From Caballeronia turbans (GTDB lineage: Bacteria; Pseudomonadota; Gammaproteobacteria; Burkholderiales; Burkholderiaceae): a stretch of DNA of 64,000 nucleotides. The position numbers were made by a program, and so were the translations under genes. Below the pieces are notes generated by a model, which saw only the letters and a list, made by a program, of their open reading frames with translations, made no database searches and was not told where the DNA came from. The stretch is from positions 1-64,000 of the forward strand of contig FCOD02000018.1 in the NCBI GenBank assembly GCA_001544655.2, given 5' to 3'. Below are positions 37,874 to 47,346 of the stretch, one piece after another; position 1 is the stretch's first letter, and each line of letters starts with the position of its first letter.

Positions 37874-39070
37874 ATGCTCGAATCTCCGCAATCCAATCCT
37901 CCGGTGCGCCATCCGCACTATTCGCGCGCCACCCTGTGGCTGCTCGCGACGATTGCGGGCGTCTCGGTCGCGAACATCTATTTCAACCAGCCGCTGCTCG
38001 GCGACTTTCGTGCCAGCTTTCCCGACGACGCCCGGCTGATCGGCGCGGTGCCCGCCTCGACGCAACTCGGCTATGCGCTCGGCATGCTCGTGCTCGCGCC
38101 GCTCGGCGACCGCTTCGACAGGCGTCTTCTGATCCTGCTGCAGCTCGCGGCGCTGGGCGCTGCGCTCGTGGCCGCGGCGAGCGCGCCCACGCTCGCGGTT
38201 CTGATCGCCGCCAGTCTCGCGATCGGCATCGTATCGACGATCGCGCAGCAAGCCGTGCCCTTCTCCGCCGAGCTCGCGCCCGCCGCCGAGCGCGGCCACG
38301 CCGTCGGCACGGTAATGAGCGGGCTCTTGCTGGGCATCCTGCTCGCGCGCACGGTGTCGGGCTTCGTCGCGCAGTACTTCGGCTGGCGGGCCGTGTTCGG
38401 CGCGTCCGTGCTCGCGACGATCGCGCTGGCCGTCGTCGTGATCGCGCGGCTGCCGAAGAGCCAGCCGACCTCGACGCTCACCTACGGCAAACTCCTCGGC
38501 TCGATGTGGCACCTCACGGTGGAAAGCCGCGCGCTGCGCGAGGCCGCCTTCACGGGCGGCGCGCTCTTCGCCGCGTTCAGCATTTTCTGGTCGGTGCTCA
38601 CGCTGCTGCTCGCGGGCGAACCGTTTCACATGGGTCCGCAGGCGGCCGGGCTTTTCGGCATCGTGGGCGCCGCGGGCGCGCTCGCCGCGCCGCTCGCGGG
38701 AAAATCCGCCGACAAGCGTGGGCCGCGCGCCGTCATCTCGCTGTGCATCGGACTGGTCGGGTTGTCCTTCGTCGTGTTCGCGTTCTCGGCGACAAGCATC
38801 GCGGGGCTCGTCATCGGCGTGATCGTGCTCGATGTCGGCGTGCAGGCCGCGCAGATTTCGAATCAGTCGCGCATCTACGCGCTCAAGCCCGAGGCGCGCA
38901 GCCGCGTGAACACGGTCTACATGGTCGCTTATTTCATCGGCGGGGCGCTGGGTTCGGGACTCGCATCGCTAGCGTGGCAGGCGATGGGCTGGACGGGCGT
39001 CTGTCTCGCCGGTCTCGCCGCGACGGGTCTCGCCGGTTTCAGCCACTGGCGCGGGCGCGGCCGGCGATAG
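37874..39070 (+). CDS. MFS transporter (drug/arabinose-efflux type)
   Basis: The 398-residue, twelve-helix protein is an MFS exporter. It begins with a short polar segment and then LLATIAGVSVANIYFNQPLL, a motif typical of the YnfM/AraJ-type MFS subfamily. The loop APLGDRFDRRLLIL is the MFS motif A. The substrate is unknown. It converges on the response-regulator gene at 39076 with six bases between stop codons. Confidence 0.85.
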   Translation: MLESPQSNPPVRHPHYSRATLWLLATIAGVSVANIYFNQPLLGDFRASFPDDARLIGAVPASTQLGYALGMLVLAPLGDRFDRRLLILLQLAALGAALVAAASAPTLAVLIAASLAIGIVSTIAQQAVPFSAELAPAAERGHAVGTVMSGLLLGILLARTVSGFVAQYFGWRAVFGASVLATIALAVVVIARLPKSQPTSTLTYGKLLGSMWHLTVESRALREAAFTGGALFAAFSIFWSVLTLLLAGEPFHMGPQAAGLFGIVGAAGALAAPLAGKSADKRGPRAVISLCIGLVGLSFVVFAFSATSIAGLVIGVIVLDVGVQAAQISNQSRIYALKPEARSRVNTVYMVAYFIGGALGSGLASLAWQAMGWTGVCLAGLAATGLAGFSHWRGRGRR

Positions 39071-39075
39071 CGGAT

Positions 39076-39513
39076 TCAGATGCGCGCGCGCGCGTAGTCG
39101 CACAACGCGTCGAGCACGCGATCGAATTCGAGCGACTTGTCGAAAAAGTGATGCACGCCGTATTGCAGGCAACGCTCGCGATAGGTCGGCAGCGCGTGAT
39201 TGGTGAGCACCGCGACGAACGCACCCGGCGAGCGTGCCGCGCCGCACTCCTTGAGCCACGCGAGCACGTCGATGCCCGAGCCGCGCTTCAGCTGCAGATC
39301 GACGATCACCGCGTCGAACGCCTGCGCCGACAGCAGCGCAATCGCGTCGTGCGGCGCATCGGCGAACGCGGTCACGCGCCACGGCCCGAGTGCTTCGATC
39401 GCCTCGGTCAGGCTGCGGCGGATGAGCGGCGAGTCCTCGATCAGCAGCACCGCGAGCGGCGCCCGCGGCGTCGGCGGCCCGCTTCGGTCGTCAGTGGTGG
39501 TGTGATGGCTCAC
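39076..39513 (-). CDS. Receiver-only response regulator
   Basis: The 145-residue protein is a single receiver domain with acidic residues in LLIEDSP, phosphoacceptor Asp in AVIVDLQLKRGSGIDVL and Lys in HFFDKSLEFD. There is no output domain. It lies 46 bases downstream of a NarL-type regulator and about 2.1 kb from a NarX-like kinase in the opposite orientation. It may act as a phosphate sink or relay for that system, or through protein contacts. Confidence 0.82.
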   Translation of the reverse strand: MSHHTTTDDRSGPPTPRAPLAVLLIEDSPLIRRSLTEAIEALGPWRVTAFADAPHDAIALLSAQAFDAVIVDLQLKRGSGIDVLAWLKECGAARSPGAFVAVLTNHALPTYRERCLQYGVHHFFDKSLEFDRVLDALCDYARARI

Positions 39514-39559
39514 GTCGGGCGCCCTCCGGCTTTGCTCGCGGATCTCGAACGGTGCGCCG

Positions 39560-40240
39560 CTATTCGATCAGGCCGTTCTTGATCGCGTAATACGTGAGAT
39601 CGGCGTTACTGGAGAGCCGCATTTTTTCGAGCACGCGCGCGCGATACGTGCTCACCGTTTTCACCGACAGATGCAGTTCCTGCGCGATTTCCGTCGGAAG
39701 CCGGCCGCCCGCGAGCTTGCAGAAGATCTGGAACTCGCGCTCGGACAGCAGCTCGTGCGGCCGTTCGGCGGCGGGCTTGTCGAGCTTGTCGGCGAGCGCA
39801 TCCGCGATGAACTCCGACAGGTAACGATGCCCGCGCGCCACGGTGCGGATCGCACGCACGATCTCCTCGGGCGCCGCGTCCTTGTTCAGATAGCCGTTCG
39901 CGCCCGCCTTCAGCAGGTTGATCGCGTACTGGCTCTCCGGGAAGCCCGAAAGCATCAGCACGCCCTGCTCCGGCCGGATCTGCTTGATCACGCGCAAGGT
40001 ATCGACGCCGTTCTTGTCGGGCATCGCGATGTCGAGCAGCACGACGTCGAACGCCTGCGCGCGCACGAGCGCGATGGCTTCGTCGCCGGTGGCGGCCTCG
40101 CCCGCGACTTCCATGTCGGGTTCGTCCACGACGAACTGCCTGAACCCGCTGCGCACGATCGCGTGGTCGTCGGCTATCAAGACTCGAATCATTCGCGTCG
40201 TCCGCGCTGCCGGACGTTCTTGTAGTAGTTGATCGGTCAT
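39560..40240 (-). CDS. NarL/LuxR-type response regulator
   Basis: The 226-residue protein has a receiver (RVLIADDHAIVRSGFRQF, Asp in VVLLDIAMPDKNG, Lys in GYLNKDAAPEE) and a LuxR-type HTH at the C-terminus (LSEREFQIFCKLAGGRLPTE, LHLSVKTVSTYRARVLEKM). The start may instead be the ATG at 40192, which begins MIRVLIADD and is closer to the family norm. Its likely kinase is the HisKA_3 protein at 41597-43126. The ferritin-like gene lies immediately upstream on the same strand. Confidence 0.88.
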   Translation of the reverse strand: MTDQLLQERPAARTTRMIRVLIADDHAIVRSGFRQFVVDEPDMEVAGEAATGDEAIALVRAQAFDVVLLDIAMPDKNGVDTLRVIKQIRPEQGVLMLSGFPESQYAINLLKAGANGYLNKDAAPEEIVRAIRTVARGHRYLSEFIADALADKLDKPAAERPHELLSEREFQIFCKLAGGRLPTEIAQELHLSVKTVSTYRARVLEKMRLSSNADLTYYAIKNGLIE

Positions 40241-40285
40241 TTCATGCAGGCGCCGGATACGCGTTGCGTATCCGGGGCATCGCCC

Positions 40286-40861
40286 TTACCCGTTGCGGCC
40301 TTCCAGCAGGTCCGCCATGTCGTCGGCGTGCTCTTCCTCGACCGCCAGAATGTCTTCGAAGATGCGTCGCGTCGTGACGTCCTTGTCGCCGAGATAGCGG
40401 ATGATCTCGCGATACGTATCGATCGCGATGCGCTCGGCGATCAGGTTCTCGCGGATCATGTCGATCAGATCCTTGCCTTCGCTGTACTCGGAATGCGAGC
40501 GCGACGAGAGCCCGTCCGGCGCGAAATTCGGCGCGCCGCCCAGTTGCACGATGCGCTCGGCGAGCGTATCGGCGTGTTCCTGTTCCTCGTTCGCATGCTC
40601 GAGGAATTCCTGCGCGACCGCTTCCGAGTGAATGCCTTTCGCCATGAAGTAGTGGCGCTTGTAGCGCAGCGTGCAGACGATTTCGGTGGCGAGCGAGTCG
40701 TTGAGCAGCTTCAGGACCGTCTCACGGTCCGCGCCGTAGCCCTCCGTCACCGCGCCTTCGTCCATGTGCTGGCGCGCATCGGCGCGAATTTTCTCGACAT
40801 CGAGGACAAAAGCGTCCGTGGACTGGTTCGACCCGGTATTTACAGCAGACGATTTGGACAT
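40286..40861 (-). CDS. Ferritin-like (bacterioferritin-type) protein
   Basis: The 191-residue protein has a four-helix ferritin-like domain with two metal-binding helical pairs: Glu in NDSLATEIVCTLRYKRHY, EEQEH in helix two, Glu in NLIAERIAIDTYREII and EEEHADDM in helix four. These are di-iron ligands as in bacterioferritin. The start at 40861 begins a short disordered N-terminus. It probably stores or detoxifies iron under stress. It is grouped with regulators and DUF1328 proteins on the same strand. Confidence 0.85.
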   Translation of the reverse strand: MSKSSAVNTGSNQSTDAFVLDVEKIRADARQHMDEGAVTEGYGADRETVLKLLNDSLATEIVCTLRYKRHYFMAKGIHSEAVAQEFLEHANEEQEHADTLAERIVQLGGAPNFAPDGLSSRSHSEYSEGKDLIDMIRENLIAERIAIDTYREIIRYLGDKDVTTRRIFEDILAVEEEHADDMADLLEGRNG

Positions 40862-41055
40862 TTGGTTCGCTCCTCTGGGATGGGTGACATGACGTTTCGC
40901 TGGAGCAGGCCCTTGCAATGCGGCGCGCATAGACCGCTCCTATCCAATCGAAAAACCGGATGCATGCGCCATGCCTGATCGCTCGAAAAAACCGCGCGAC
41001 GGTCGTGACTTCCGCGCGCGGCTTGATGGTTCATGGCTTTCGCCCTATCCGGGCG

Positions 41056-41217
41056 TCACGTCCGGAACACGCCGAGCAGCAGGGTGACGACGAACACGAC
41101 GAGGAAAATGAAGAAAAGAATCTTCGCAATTTCCGCCGCGCCGGCCGCGATCCCCGTGAAGCCGAACACGGCGGCGATGATGGCGATGACGAAGAAGACA
41201 GCAGCGTAATGAAGCAT
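41056..41217 (-). CDS. DUF1328 small membrane protein, copy 1
   Basis: The 53-residue protein ([20 protein letters not shown] start) is a DUF1328 family member with two hydrophobic helices separated by [12 protein letters not shown]. Such proteins are common as stress-associated small membrane proteins, function unproven. AAGGAG lies a few bases before the ATG. A second copy lies 53 bases upstream on the same strand. Confidence 0.88.
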   Translation of the reverse strand: MLHYAAVFFVIAIIAAVFGFTGIAAGAAEIAKILFFIFLVVFVVTLLLGVFRT

Positions 41218-41270
41218 GTGAGCTCCTTCATGATTGGTCGGAAACGATCGGCGATGCTCGCGAAGCGGCG

Positions 41271-41447
41271 CTAATCGATGGCTTTTTTCGTGACGACGAA
41301 GCCCAGCACCAAAAACACGACGCACAGGATCAGGAACAGCACGAACAGGAATTTGGCGATGGCCGCGGCGCCGGCAGCGACGCCCGTAAAGCCCAGCACG
41401 CCGGCGATCACGGCCACGATCGCGAAAAACAAGGCCCACTTCAGCAT
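41271..41447 (-). CDS. DUF1328 small membrane protein, copy 2
   Basis: The 58-residue protein ([20 protein letters not shown] start) is a second DUF1328 protein, sharing [12 protein letters not shown] with its neighbour and ending in [14 protein letters not shown] precedes the ATG. The pair probably arose by tandem duplication followed by divergence, with the hydrophobic helices differing more than the central turn. Confidence 0.88.
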   Translation of the reverse strand: MLKWALFFAIVAVIAGVLGFTGVAAGAAAIAKFLFVLFLILCVVFLVLGFVVTKKAID

Positions 41448-41596
41448 GATCGTTCCCCGTAGTGAATGGATGACGGAACCATGCTAGCCATACCCGCCGC
41501 GCGGCGCATTCGGGCAGGCTCCTTTTTTGCTGTGGGAATCCACCGACACTCGCTTTCAAATCGGCTGCCTAAGTGAAACGCCGAACTTCCGACACC

Positions 41597-43126
41597 ATGA
41601 GCCACGTACCGCGCGCCGCGATACCCACGATACCCACGATGCCCGCGATCCTGCCGGACGACCCGCCGCCCTTTGCAACGGACGAGCCCGACAATCCAAA
41701 AGCGCCGGCGCCCGCCGGCCTCGCGCGCCGCGCGGCGCGTTTCAACGAATGGATGCGCCGGTACAGCTGGGCGGTCGCGATGACGGTCGCAATCGTCATC
41801 ACCGTGGGCGGGCTGATCATTCTCGAATCGGGGCGCATCCGGATCGCGTCGGAATACGAAACCGCCCTCGAAGCGAAGGGCGCCACCGCGCAGCTTTCGA
41901 CGCTCGCCGCCGATATCGCCACCCTCACCGCCGACGAGCGCGGCTTCGCGCTCAAGGCCGACGGCGCGTTCCCGGCGCACTTCCGGGAAACGGCGCAACG
42001 CGTGCGGCGCACGCTGGCGTGGCTGGATGCGTACTACCGGCGCATCGGCGACGACACCGCCCTCGCGAGCTTCGCGCAGATCCGCGCCGCCGCCGACGAT
42101 GAAATCGCGCAAGGCACGGCGCGCCTCGCTGCGCCGCCGACTGGCGCCGCCCTGCGTGAGCGCGCGCTCGCGCTGCCGGCGGCCGACACGAGCGCGACGC
42201 TGGACGCGGCGCTGTCGCTGTTGCGCCTGAACGAAGAACAGCGCGCACAGCACGCGCTCGACGCAAGCCGCGCCGATCAGCGCATCTCGACGCTTTGCGT
42301 CGCGGCATTGTGCGCGCTCAACATCGTGTTGTTCATCCTCCTTTTTCGCAATCTGGGCATTCAGCTCGACAAGCAGGCGCGCGTGCAGAAGGCGCTCATC
42401 ACGCAGCAGGAAGAGCTGGATCAGCTCGTGTTCGCGCGCACGCGCCAGCTCGAAGCGCTCGCCTGGCACCTGCAATCGGTCAGCGAAAACGAGAAGACGG
42501 AGCTTGCGCGCGAACTGCACGACGAGCTCGGCTCGATCCTCACCGCGAGCAAGATGGATGTCGCGTGGGTGCGCGGCAAGCTGAAGGACAGCGAGCCGGC
42601 GATGGCCGAAAAACTCGCTCGCGCGCTCGGCAATCTCGATCAGGGCATTGCACTGAAGCGCCGCATCATCGAGGACATGCGGCCGACCGTGCTTGCCAGC
42701 TTCGGTCTCGTGACCGCGCTGCGCTCGCTCGTCGACGAAGCCGCGCAACGCAACGGCTGGAGCGTCGAGTTCGATCTGCCGGGCGATGACGTGAAGCTCG
42801 GCGAGGCGATCGAGATCGCCCTCTTCCGCGTCGCGCAGGAGACGCTGACGAATGCGGCGAAATACGCGCGCGCGAGCCGTATCCGCGTGACGCTTCGTGT
42901 CGATGAAGAGAACGTGTCGCTCTCGATCACCGATGACGGCATCGGCATCCGGCCGCAGGATCTCAAGCGCACGCAGACGCACGGACTCGTCGGCATGCGC
43001 CAGCGCGTATCGGCGCGCGGCGGGCGCTTCGAGATCGAGCGCGCGTCGCCGCATGGCACGGCGATCAGCGTGTCGATGCCGCGCGAGCGCAGCGCGGGCG
43101 CGTCGGTCGCCATGCCGTCCGCGTAG
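41597..43126 (+). CDS. NarX-like sensor histidine kinase
   Basis: The roughly 509-residue protein has an N-terminal membrane helix (about 55-80), a periplasmic CHASE3-like helical domain (about 85-225), a second membrane helix (ISTLCVAALCALNIVLFILL), then a HisKA_3 domain with phosphoacceptor His308 in ELARELHDELGSILT. A C-terminal ATPase domain follows (AQETLTNAAKYARA, DDGIGI). This kinase class pairs with NarL/LuxR regulators, so the regulator at 39560-40240 is the likely partner. A GTG start at 41573 is also possible. Confidence 0.85.
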   Translation: MSHVPRAAIPTIPTMPAILPDDPPPFATDEPDNPKAPAPAGLARRAARFNEWMRRYSWAVAMTVAIVITVGGLIILESGRIRIASEYETALEAKGATAQLSTLAADIATLTADERGFALKADGAFPAHFRETAQRVRRTLAWLDAYYRRIGDDTALASFAQIRAAADDEIAQGTARLAAPPTGAALRERALALPAADTSATLDAALSLLRLNEEQRAQHALDASRADQRISTLCVAALCALNIVLFILLFRNLGIQLDKQARVQKALITQQEELDQLVFARTRQLEALAWHLQSVSENEKTELARELHDELGSILTASKMDVAWVRGKLKDSEPAMAEKLARALGNLDQGIALKRRIIEDMRPTVLASFGLVTALRSLVDEAAQRNGWSVEFDLPGDDVKLGEAIEIALFRVAQETLTNAAKYARASRIRVTLRVDEENVSLSITDDGIGIRPQDLKRTQTHGLVGMRQRVSARGGRFEIERASPHGTAISVSMPRERSAGASVAMPSA

Positions 43127-43322
43127 GACGATGCCGACATCGAATGCAGACGCCGCCGACAGGAAAATCGCACGCGTGCCGACAGCCTGAGACCGCGCGC
43201 TTTTTTTATGATTGTTCACACAGGTAAGCGGGGGCGACGGGGCGACGACAAGGCGCCCGTCATTCGACACAATGCGCGAACTCAATTCCTGTCACGCATT
43301 TCAACTCCAAAGGGGAATAAAC

Positions 43323-43457
43323 ATGACTCGACTCATCGCTCTACTGCTGATTGCAGGCACGGCGGCTCTCGCGGGCTGCAACACCGTTTCGGGAGCTGGC
43401 CAGGACATCTCGAAGGGCGGTCAGGCCATTTCGAATTCCGCCGAGGAGCACAAGTAA
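43323..43457 (+). CDS. Entericidin-type small lipoprotein
   Basis: The 44-residue protein has a lipoprotein signal (MTRLIALLLIAGTAALAGCN) and the entericidin A/B mature sequence NTVSGAGQDISKGGQAISNS. Entericidins are envelope lipoproteins linked to stationary-phase stress and toxin-antidote behaviour. AAAGGGG precedes the ATG. A terminator follows at 43532-43562. Confidence 0.9.
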   Translation: MTRLIALLLIAGTAALAGCNTVSGAGQDISKGGQAISNSAEEHK

Positions 43458-43531
43458 GCGGCGACGTGCGCCGCGTGATCGCGGCGCACGCGCTCAGGGC
43501 GTTCCATAGCGTTGAGGTAGTTCCCTGTCTT

Positions 43532-43562
43532 CCCGCCACGTTCGCGTGGCGGGATTTTTTTT
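43532..43562 (+). terminator. Rho-independent terminator after the entericidin gene
   Basis: CCCGCCACG pairs with CGTGGCGGG around TTCG, a stable tetraloop hairpin followed by a run of eight T. Confidence 0.9.
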
Positions 43563-43589
43563 GCGTCGCCCTCGCGCGCGTGACGGGCG

Positions 43590-43622
43590 AAAAAAAAACC
43601 CGGCCGATGCGCGCGGCCGGGC
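43590..43622 (-). terminator. Rho-independent terminator after the DUF4397 gene
   Basis: On the minus strand CCCGGCC pairs with GGCCGGG and is followed by a T run of eight or more. It lies 24 bases after the DUF4397 stop codon. Confidence 0.88.
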
Positions 43623-43645
43623 TTCGTCGCTTCAGGCGCGAAACG

Positions 43646-44428
43646 TCATTGCGTGTCGGGCAATTCCAGCGCCGGCTGTTGCGTGTTGCCGCCCTGCGCG
43701 ACCAGCACGCGGATCTTTTCCGGCACCAATTGCGAGGCCGCATTTCCGGAAGGCAGCGTGGTCACGAGCCAGTCCGCGTTGTTGACGAGATCGAACGAGG
43801 CCGACTTGTATACCGGCGTCTTCGAGCCCGGCAGCGTCGCGATCAACTGATACGTGCCGCCCGAGACATAGATGGAATCCTGCGTCGTCGCGGGCACGGC
43901 GTTCTTGTAGGCGACGCCCGCCATCGTCGGGCTGACGCTCGCGATGTTCGTCCCCGGCGCGACGAGATAGACATCGAGATTCGGCGCGTTCGTCGACGCG
44001 TTGAAGGCGCGCACGCGTGCGCTGCCCGAAAGCAGGCCCTTGTCGAACGGATCGTCGATCACCGCGATCGACGGCACGAAGCCCGCGTCCGGCAGCGCGA
44101 TCACCGTGTACTCATGCCCTTTCGCGGCATTCGAGATGCTCGTATCGGTGGCGAGTTGCGTCGTCGTGTTCACGGCCGCGTAGGAGAAGCTGTGCTGGCC
44201 CGTGTCGATGTTCGCGAAATTCGTCACCGCCTTGTAGGCGAGATTCGGCTGCAGGATCTTGGCGTTGTCGTAGAAGTCGACGTTCGGGCCGCTCGGAATC
44301 GCGTGAATGAAATGGACCTGCGGCTGGGTGACGCCGATTTCCTTGCCCACATCGTCGGAGCTTCCTCCGCAAGCGGAGAGCAAAGCGGCGACGGCGGCGA
44401 GCGCGGCAGCGGTGCGGATGAGCTTCAT
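43646..44428 (-). CDS. DUF4397 domain lipoprotein
   Basis: The 260-residue protein has a lipoprotein signal (AALAAVAALLSACGG) and two DUF4397-type repeats (VHFIHAIPSGPNVDFYDNAK and VRAFNASTNAPNLDVYLVAP), immunoglobulin-like beta units found in secreted and surface proteins. The start at 44428 is preceded by GGAAGGTGG. It should be lipid-anchored in the envelope. Function is unknown. It is followed by its own terminator. Confidence 0.82.
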   Translation of the reverse strand: MKLIRTAAALAAVAALLSACGGSSDDVGKEIGVTQPQVHFIHAIPSGPNVDFYDNAKILQPNLAYKAVTNFANIDTGQHSFSYAAVNTTTQLATDTSISNAAKGHEYTVIALPDAGFVPSIAVIDDPFDKGLLSGSARVRAFNASTNAPNLDVYLVAPGTNIASVSPTMAGVAYKNAVPATTQDSIYVSGGTYQLIATLPGSKTPVYKSASFDLVNNADWLVTTLPSGNAASQLVPEKIRVLVAQGGNTQQPALELPDTQ

Positions 44429-44932
44429 GGTTCCACCTTCCTTTGTTTTGATCGTTCTCTGAGTCCGCGGCGCGATTGCGTGGCGCGTACTGCGCATTCG
44501 CGTTCGACGTCGCGACTCTCCCGGGTTGACTTTCCTCGGCCGTCGGTGGCGTTGTCAGCTTCGATGACACCGCCATGACGGGTGAAGGCATTGAGCAATC
44601 GACGTGCCCTTGATCGGTGCGTAATCGCTCGGAGAGGCCGCAAAGCCTTGCGAGAGAAGGCTTTGCTTTCGTTAGAGGATTGCTTCGGGAGAGAAGATGC
44701 GGAAGGTGGACGAGATGCGCAGACGCGCCATTATTGGCCGAATCTTACAAGCGGCGAAGCGGGGTTCACTCACCGAAATTTTCGGGTACGAGTGCCGTCA
44801 AGTCAGATCGGCGGTGCCTCGTGATGGGAGTTTGGGAAAGACGACGGCGCAAACCCACGTTCGCTCTTTCTTCCGTGTCGTGCTCCAGTTCCCAAATAAC
44901 GACGCGACGCGCGTCGACTTGCGACAAGGACA
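44429..44932. other. Intergenic stretch without supported gene
   Basis: This 500-base region lies between the DUF4397 promoter and the glycosyltransferase remnant. Several short frames exist on both strands but none has a domain or ribosome site. It probably holds the DUF4397 promoter and the decayed 5' part of the glycosyltransferase gene. Confidence 0.5.
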
Positions 44933-45539
44933 AGTACAGCTCCGCTCCTGTCACTGCCTATGGCATTCGGACCGGATGTCGACACAAGCCCGACCGCGAT
45001 CCCGTATCTGCACGCGGAACCGCGCGCAGCGCAACGATGGTCGAAACGTCTCGCCGGCCTGCACAACTCGTCGCTGCCGCGTATCGGCCTTGCATGCGCC
45101 GGCCGCACGCTGATACCGGAAGTGGACGCGGGACGAAACATGCCGGTCGAGATTCGACGCGTTCATCTCGTGGCCGCATGCAGTTTGGATCAGCTTGCAG
45201 AAACCAGTGAGCGACGCGAAGAAACTGCTACGCCGGCAACGTGCTCATATCGTCGACTGGATCAATGAGATAGAGGATTTCGCCGATACGGCCGCGCTCG
45301 TCGCATCGCTGGATTTCGTGGTCTGTGTCGGCACATCCATAGCCCATCTCGCTGGCGCAATGGGCAAGCGCGTATGGTTGCTCGATCGGCATCGAAGCTG
45401 CTGGCGCTGGATGCGTGATCATGGAGACACGCCGTGGTATCCGGGCATGCGGATTTTCAACCAGAAAGAACGCGGCGATTGGGATGAAGTGTTGACACGC
45501 GCCCTCGCAGAACTGCAACAGGACGCCTGGCGGTTGTAG
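44933..45539 (+). pseudogene. TPR-type glycosyltransferase remnant, frameshifted
   Basis: Two plus-strand frames together resemble the C-terminal half of a TPR/GT9-like glycosyltransferase. From about 44933 the first frame reads LLSLPMAFGPDVDTSPTAIP, then YLHAEPRAAQRWSKRL and IGLACAGRTLIPE. Near 45185-45200 the reading changes frame and continues as DFADTAALVASLDFVVCVGT and HLAGAMGKRVWLLDRH to a stop at 45540. The N-terminal TPR half is missing. The order and spacing match the family's C-terminal donor-binding region, so this is a truncated, frameshifted pseudogene next to the adhesin. Confidence 0.72.
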
Positions 45540-45651
45540 TTCCTGAATGGCGTTACAAGCGGTGAACCCGGGCATACCTATATCGGTGTGCCCGGGTCCG
45601 AGAGTCGTCAAATGGAACTGGCGGAATGCCGCCAGTTCTATCGACGTGCGC

Positions 45652-47346
45652 TTACCAGCGGTAGCCTGCCTGAGCCTTGACGGCAGTCGAACCGCCATTC
45701 GCCGACGAAACACCGACGCCGAGGTTCAAGTTCATCGTCACCTGATAGGCCGCGGCGACGCCGACGGCGGTCGCGCTACCGTAGTTGCCGACTGCCACAC
45801 CGGCCCACTTCTCGCCCGGGTTGAGCACCGGAATGCTCGGGATGGCCAGGGTCGATGCCGCTGCGCGATCAGCGTAGCGTTCCATGTCGTGCTTCGCGCC
45901 TTCGATTGCCTGTTCGGTGTAGGCGTTAGCGCCTGCGACGGCTTGATCGGTGTAGGCGTTGGCCTGCGAGATCTTGTCGTTCAACTGATTGACGTTGACC
46001 GCATCCGTGCCTTGCGTGCCGGCCGCGACGTTCGTGATCTGACGTTCGCTGCCTGCCGCGCCGACGGAGACCGTGTTCGCTCGATCCGCGACGGAGTTCG
46101 CGCCGAGGGCCACCGAGTTGTCGGCGTTGGCGCTGGCGTTCGCACCCATGGCAGTGGCGTGGACGCCCGCTGCCGTGGCGGTTTCGCCGGCTTCGCCGCT
46201 CGCCGCAAAGAGCGAGTCGGAGACTGCAGGCGCGGCAGCGCCGAGGACCATCGGAGCTGCGGCCCGCATGGTCGAGCGGAGCATCGTGCCTTCGACACGG
46301 CCATTGCCGTCGCTCTGGAGCGCGAGGATGTCGGCGGTGTTTTGCGCGACGAGCTGGCTCACGGCGTTTAGCTGGTTCATGTTCACGGCGTCGTTGCCGT
46401 GAATGCCATCTGCGACGTTTGTTATACGACGGTGGATATTGAGCATGCCACCGCCGACGCTGACAACGTTCTGCTCACCACCGTCTTCACTGGAGGCGCC
46501 TATAGCGACAGAGCTGCGGCCCGATGCACTGGCGCCTACTCCGATAGCTGTGCTAGAGCTACCTTCCGCGTGAGCATCACTGCCGATAGCGGTAGCGCCA
46601 CCGTTCGTGGCGATTGCATAGTCGCCAAAAGCCGACCCTCCTGAGACTGCTGAGGCCGACCGGCCGACGGCCGTCCCCCAAAAGTCTGCTCGTGCCTCCG
46701 TGCCTATAGCAACGCTATCGCCCCCCGACATCGCATTCGTTCCGAGCGCAACGCCGTTCCATGCTGCGAAACCTCCAGCGCCGAGTGCCACGCCTCCCTG
46801 GTCGGTACGGGCGCCTGTGCCGATAGCAACCGTCCCGTCGAACGCAGAGGAGTTCGATCCGATGGCCACAGCGTCGCCGCCAGCGGAGCTTTTGGCTCCC
46901 ACCGCAACGCCTGAAGAATCAGCGCTTGAATCAGTGCCCAAGGCAACGCCGTAAGGGTTCGCATGCGCTCCCGTACCAAACACAGCACTGTAAAATTCAG
47001 CAGATGTATCAGCACCTACAGCGACGCCCGATGGGCGCGATTGAGCATTATTTCCAATAACGACGGCCGGGCCCTTCGAACCCTCGACAAAGAACGCGTT
47101 TGCGTGATTACCGATCACCACGCTGTCCGGAATATTAATGAGCCCTACGTCGCCAATCATTACTCCGCTTGAACCTATGTAACTGTTATCGCCAATAACG
47201 TTGAGACCATCGCGCGTGACGGACGATTCCACCCAATTATTAAAACCTATGATCGTGCCAGCCGAGACGTTTGCCGTCGCGAGCACCGCGATGCTGCCGA
47301 GGATCGCCACCGTTACCGGCTTGAATCGGAAAGAACAGAACCCCAT
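45652..47346 (-). CDS. YadA-type trimeric autotransporter adhesin
   Basis: The 564-residue protein begins with a signal peptide (VAILGSIAVLATANVSAG). A head of repeated 14-16-residue left-handed-helix motifs (GVALGTDSSADSSGVAVGAK, TAIGVGASASGRSSVAIGAS) follows, then neck/stalk segments (ITNVADGIHGNDAVNMNQLN), a coiled-coil stretch, and a C-terminal YadA anchor ending AYQVTMNLNLGVGVSSANGG and AGYRW. It should trimerise in the outer membrane and mediate adhesion. AAAAGGA precedes the ATG, and the upstream region is AT-rich. No extended ESPR signal is present. Dead glycosyltransferase genes lie on both sides. Confidence 0.92.
   Translation of the reverse strand: MGFCSFRFKPVTVAILGSIAVLATANVSAGTIIGFNNWVESSVTRDGLNVIGDNSYIGSSGVMIGDVGLINIPDSVVIGNHANAFFVEGSKGPAVVIGNNAQSRPSGVAVGADTSAEFYSAVFGTGAHANPYGVALGTDSSADSSGVAVGAKSSAGGDAVAIGSNSSAFDGTVAIGTGARTDQGGVALGAGGFAAWNGVALGTNAMSGGDSVAIGTEARADFWGTAVGRSASAVSGGSAFGDYAIATNGGATAIGSDAHAEGSSSTAIGVGASASGRSSVAIGASSEDGGEQNVVSVGGGMLNIHRRITNVADGIHGNDAVNMNQLNAVSQLVAQNTADILALQSDGNGRVEGTMLRSTMRAAAPMVLGAAAPAVSDSLFAASGEAGETATAAGVHATAMGANASANADNSVALGANSVADRANTVSVGAAGSERQITNVAAGTQGTDAVNVNQLNDKISQANAYTDQAVAGANAYTEQAIEGAKHDMERYADRAAASTLAIPSIPVLNPGEKWAGVAVGNYGSATAVGVAAAYQVTMNLNLGVGVSSANGGSTAVKAQAGYRW

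Noticed and set aside
45900-47100. Periodic DNA repeats in the adhesin gene
   Set aside because: They encode the 14-16-residue head motifs of a YadA-type adhesin, so they are protein repeats rather than a separate element.
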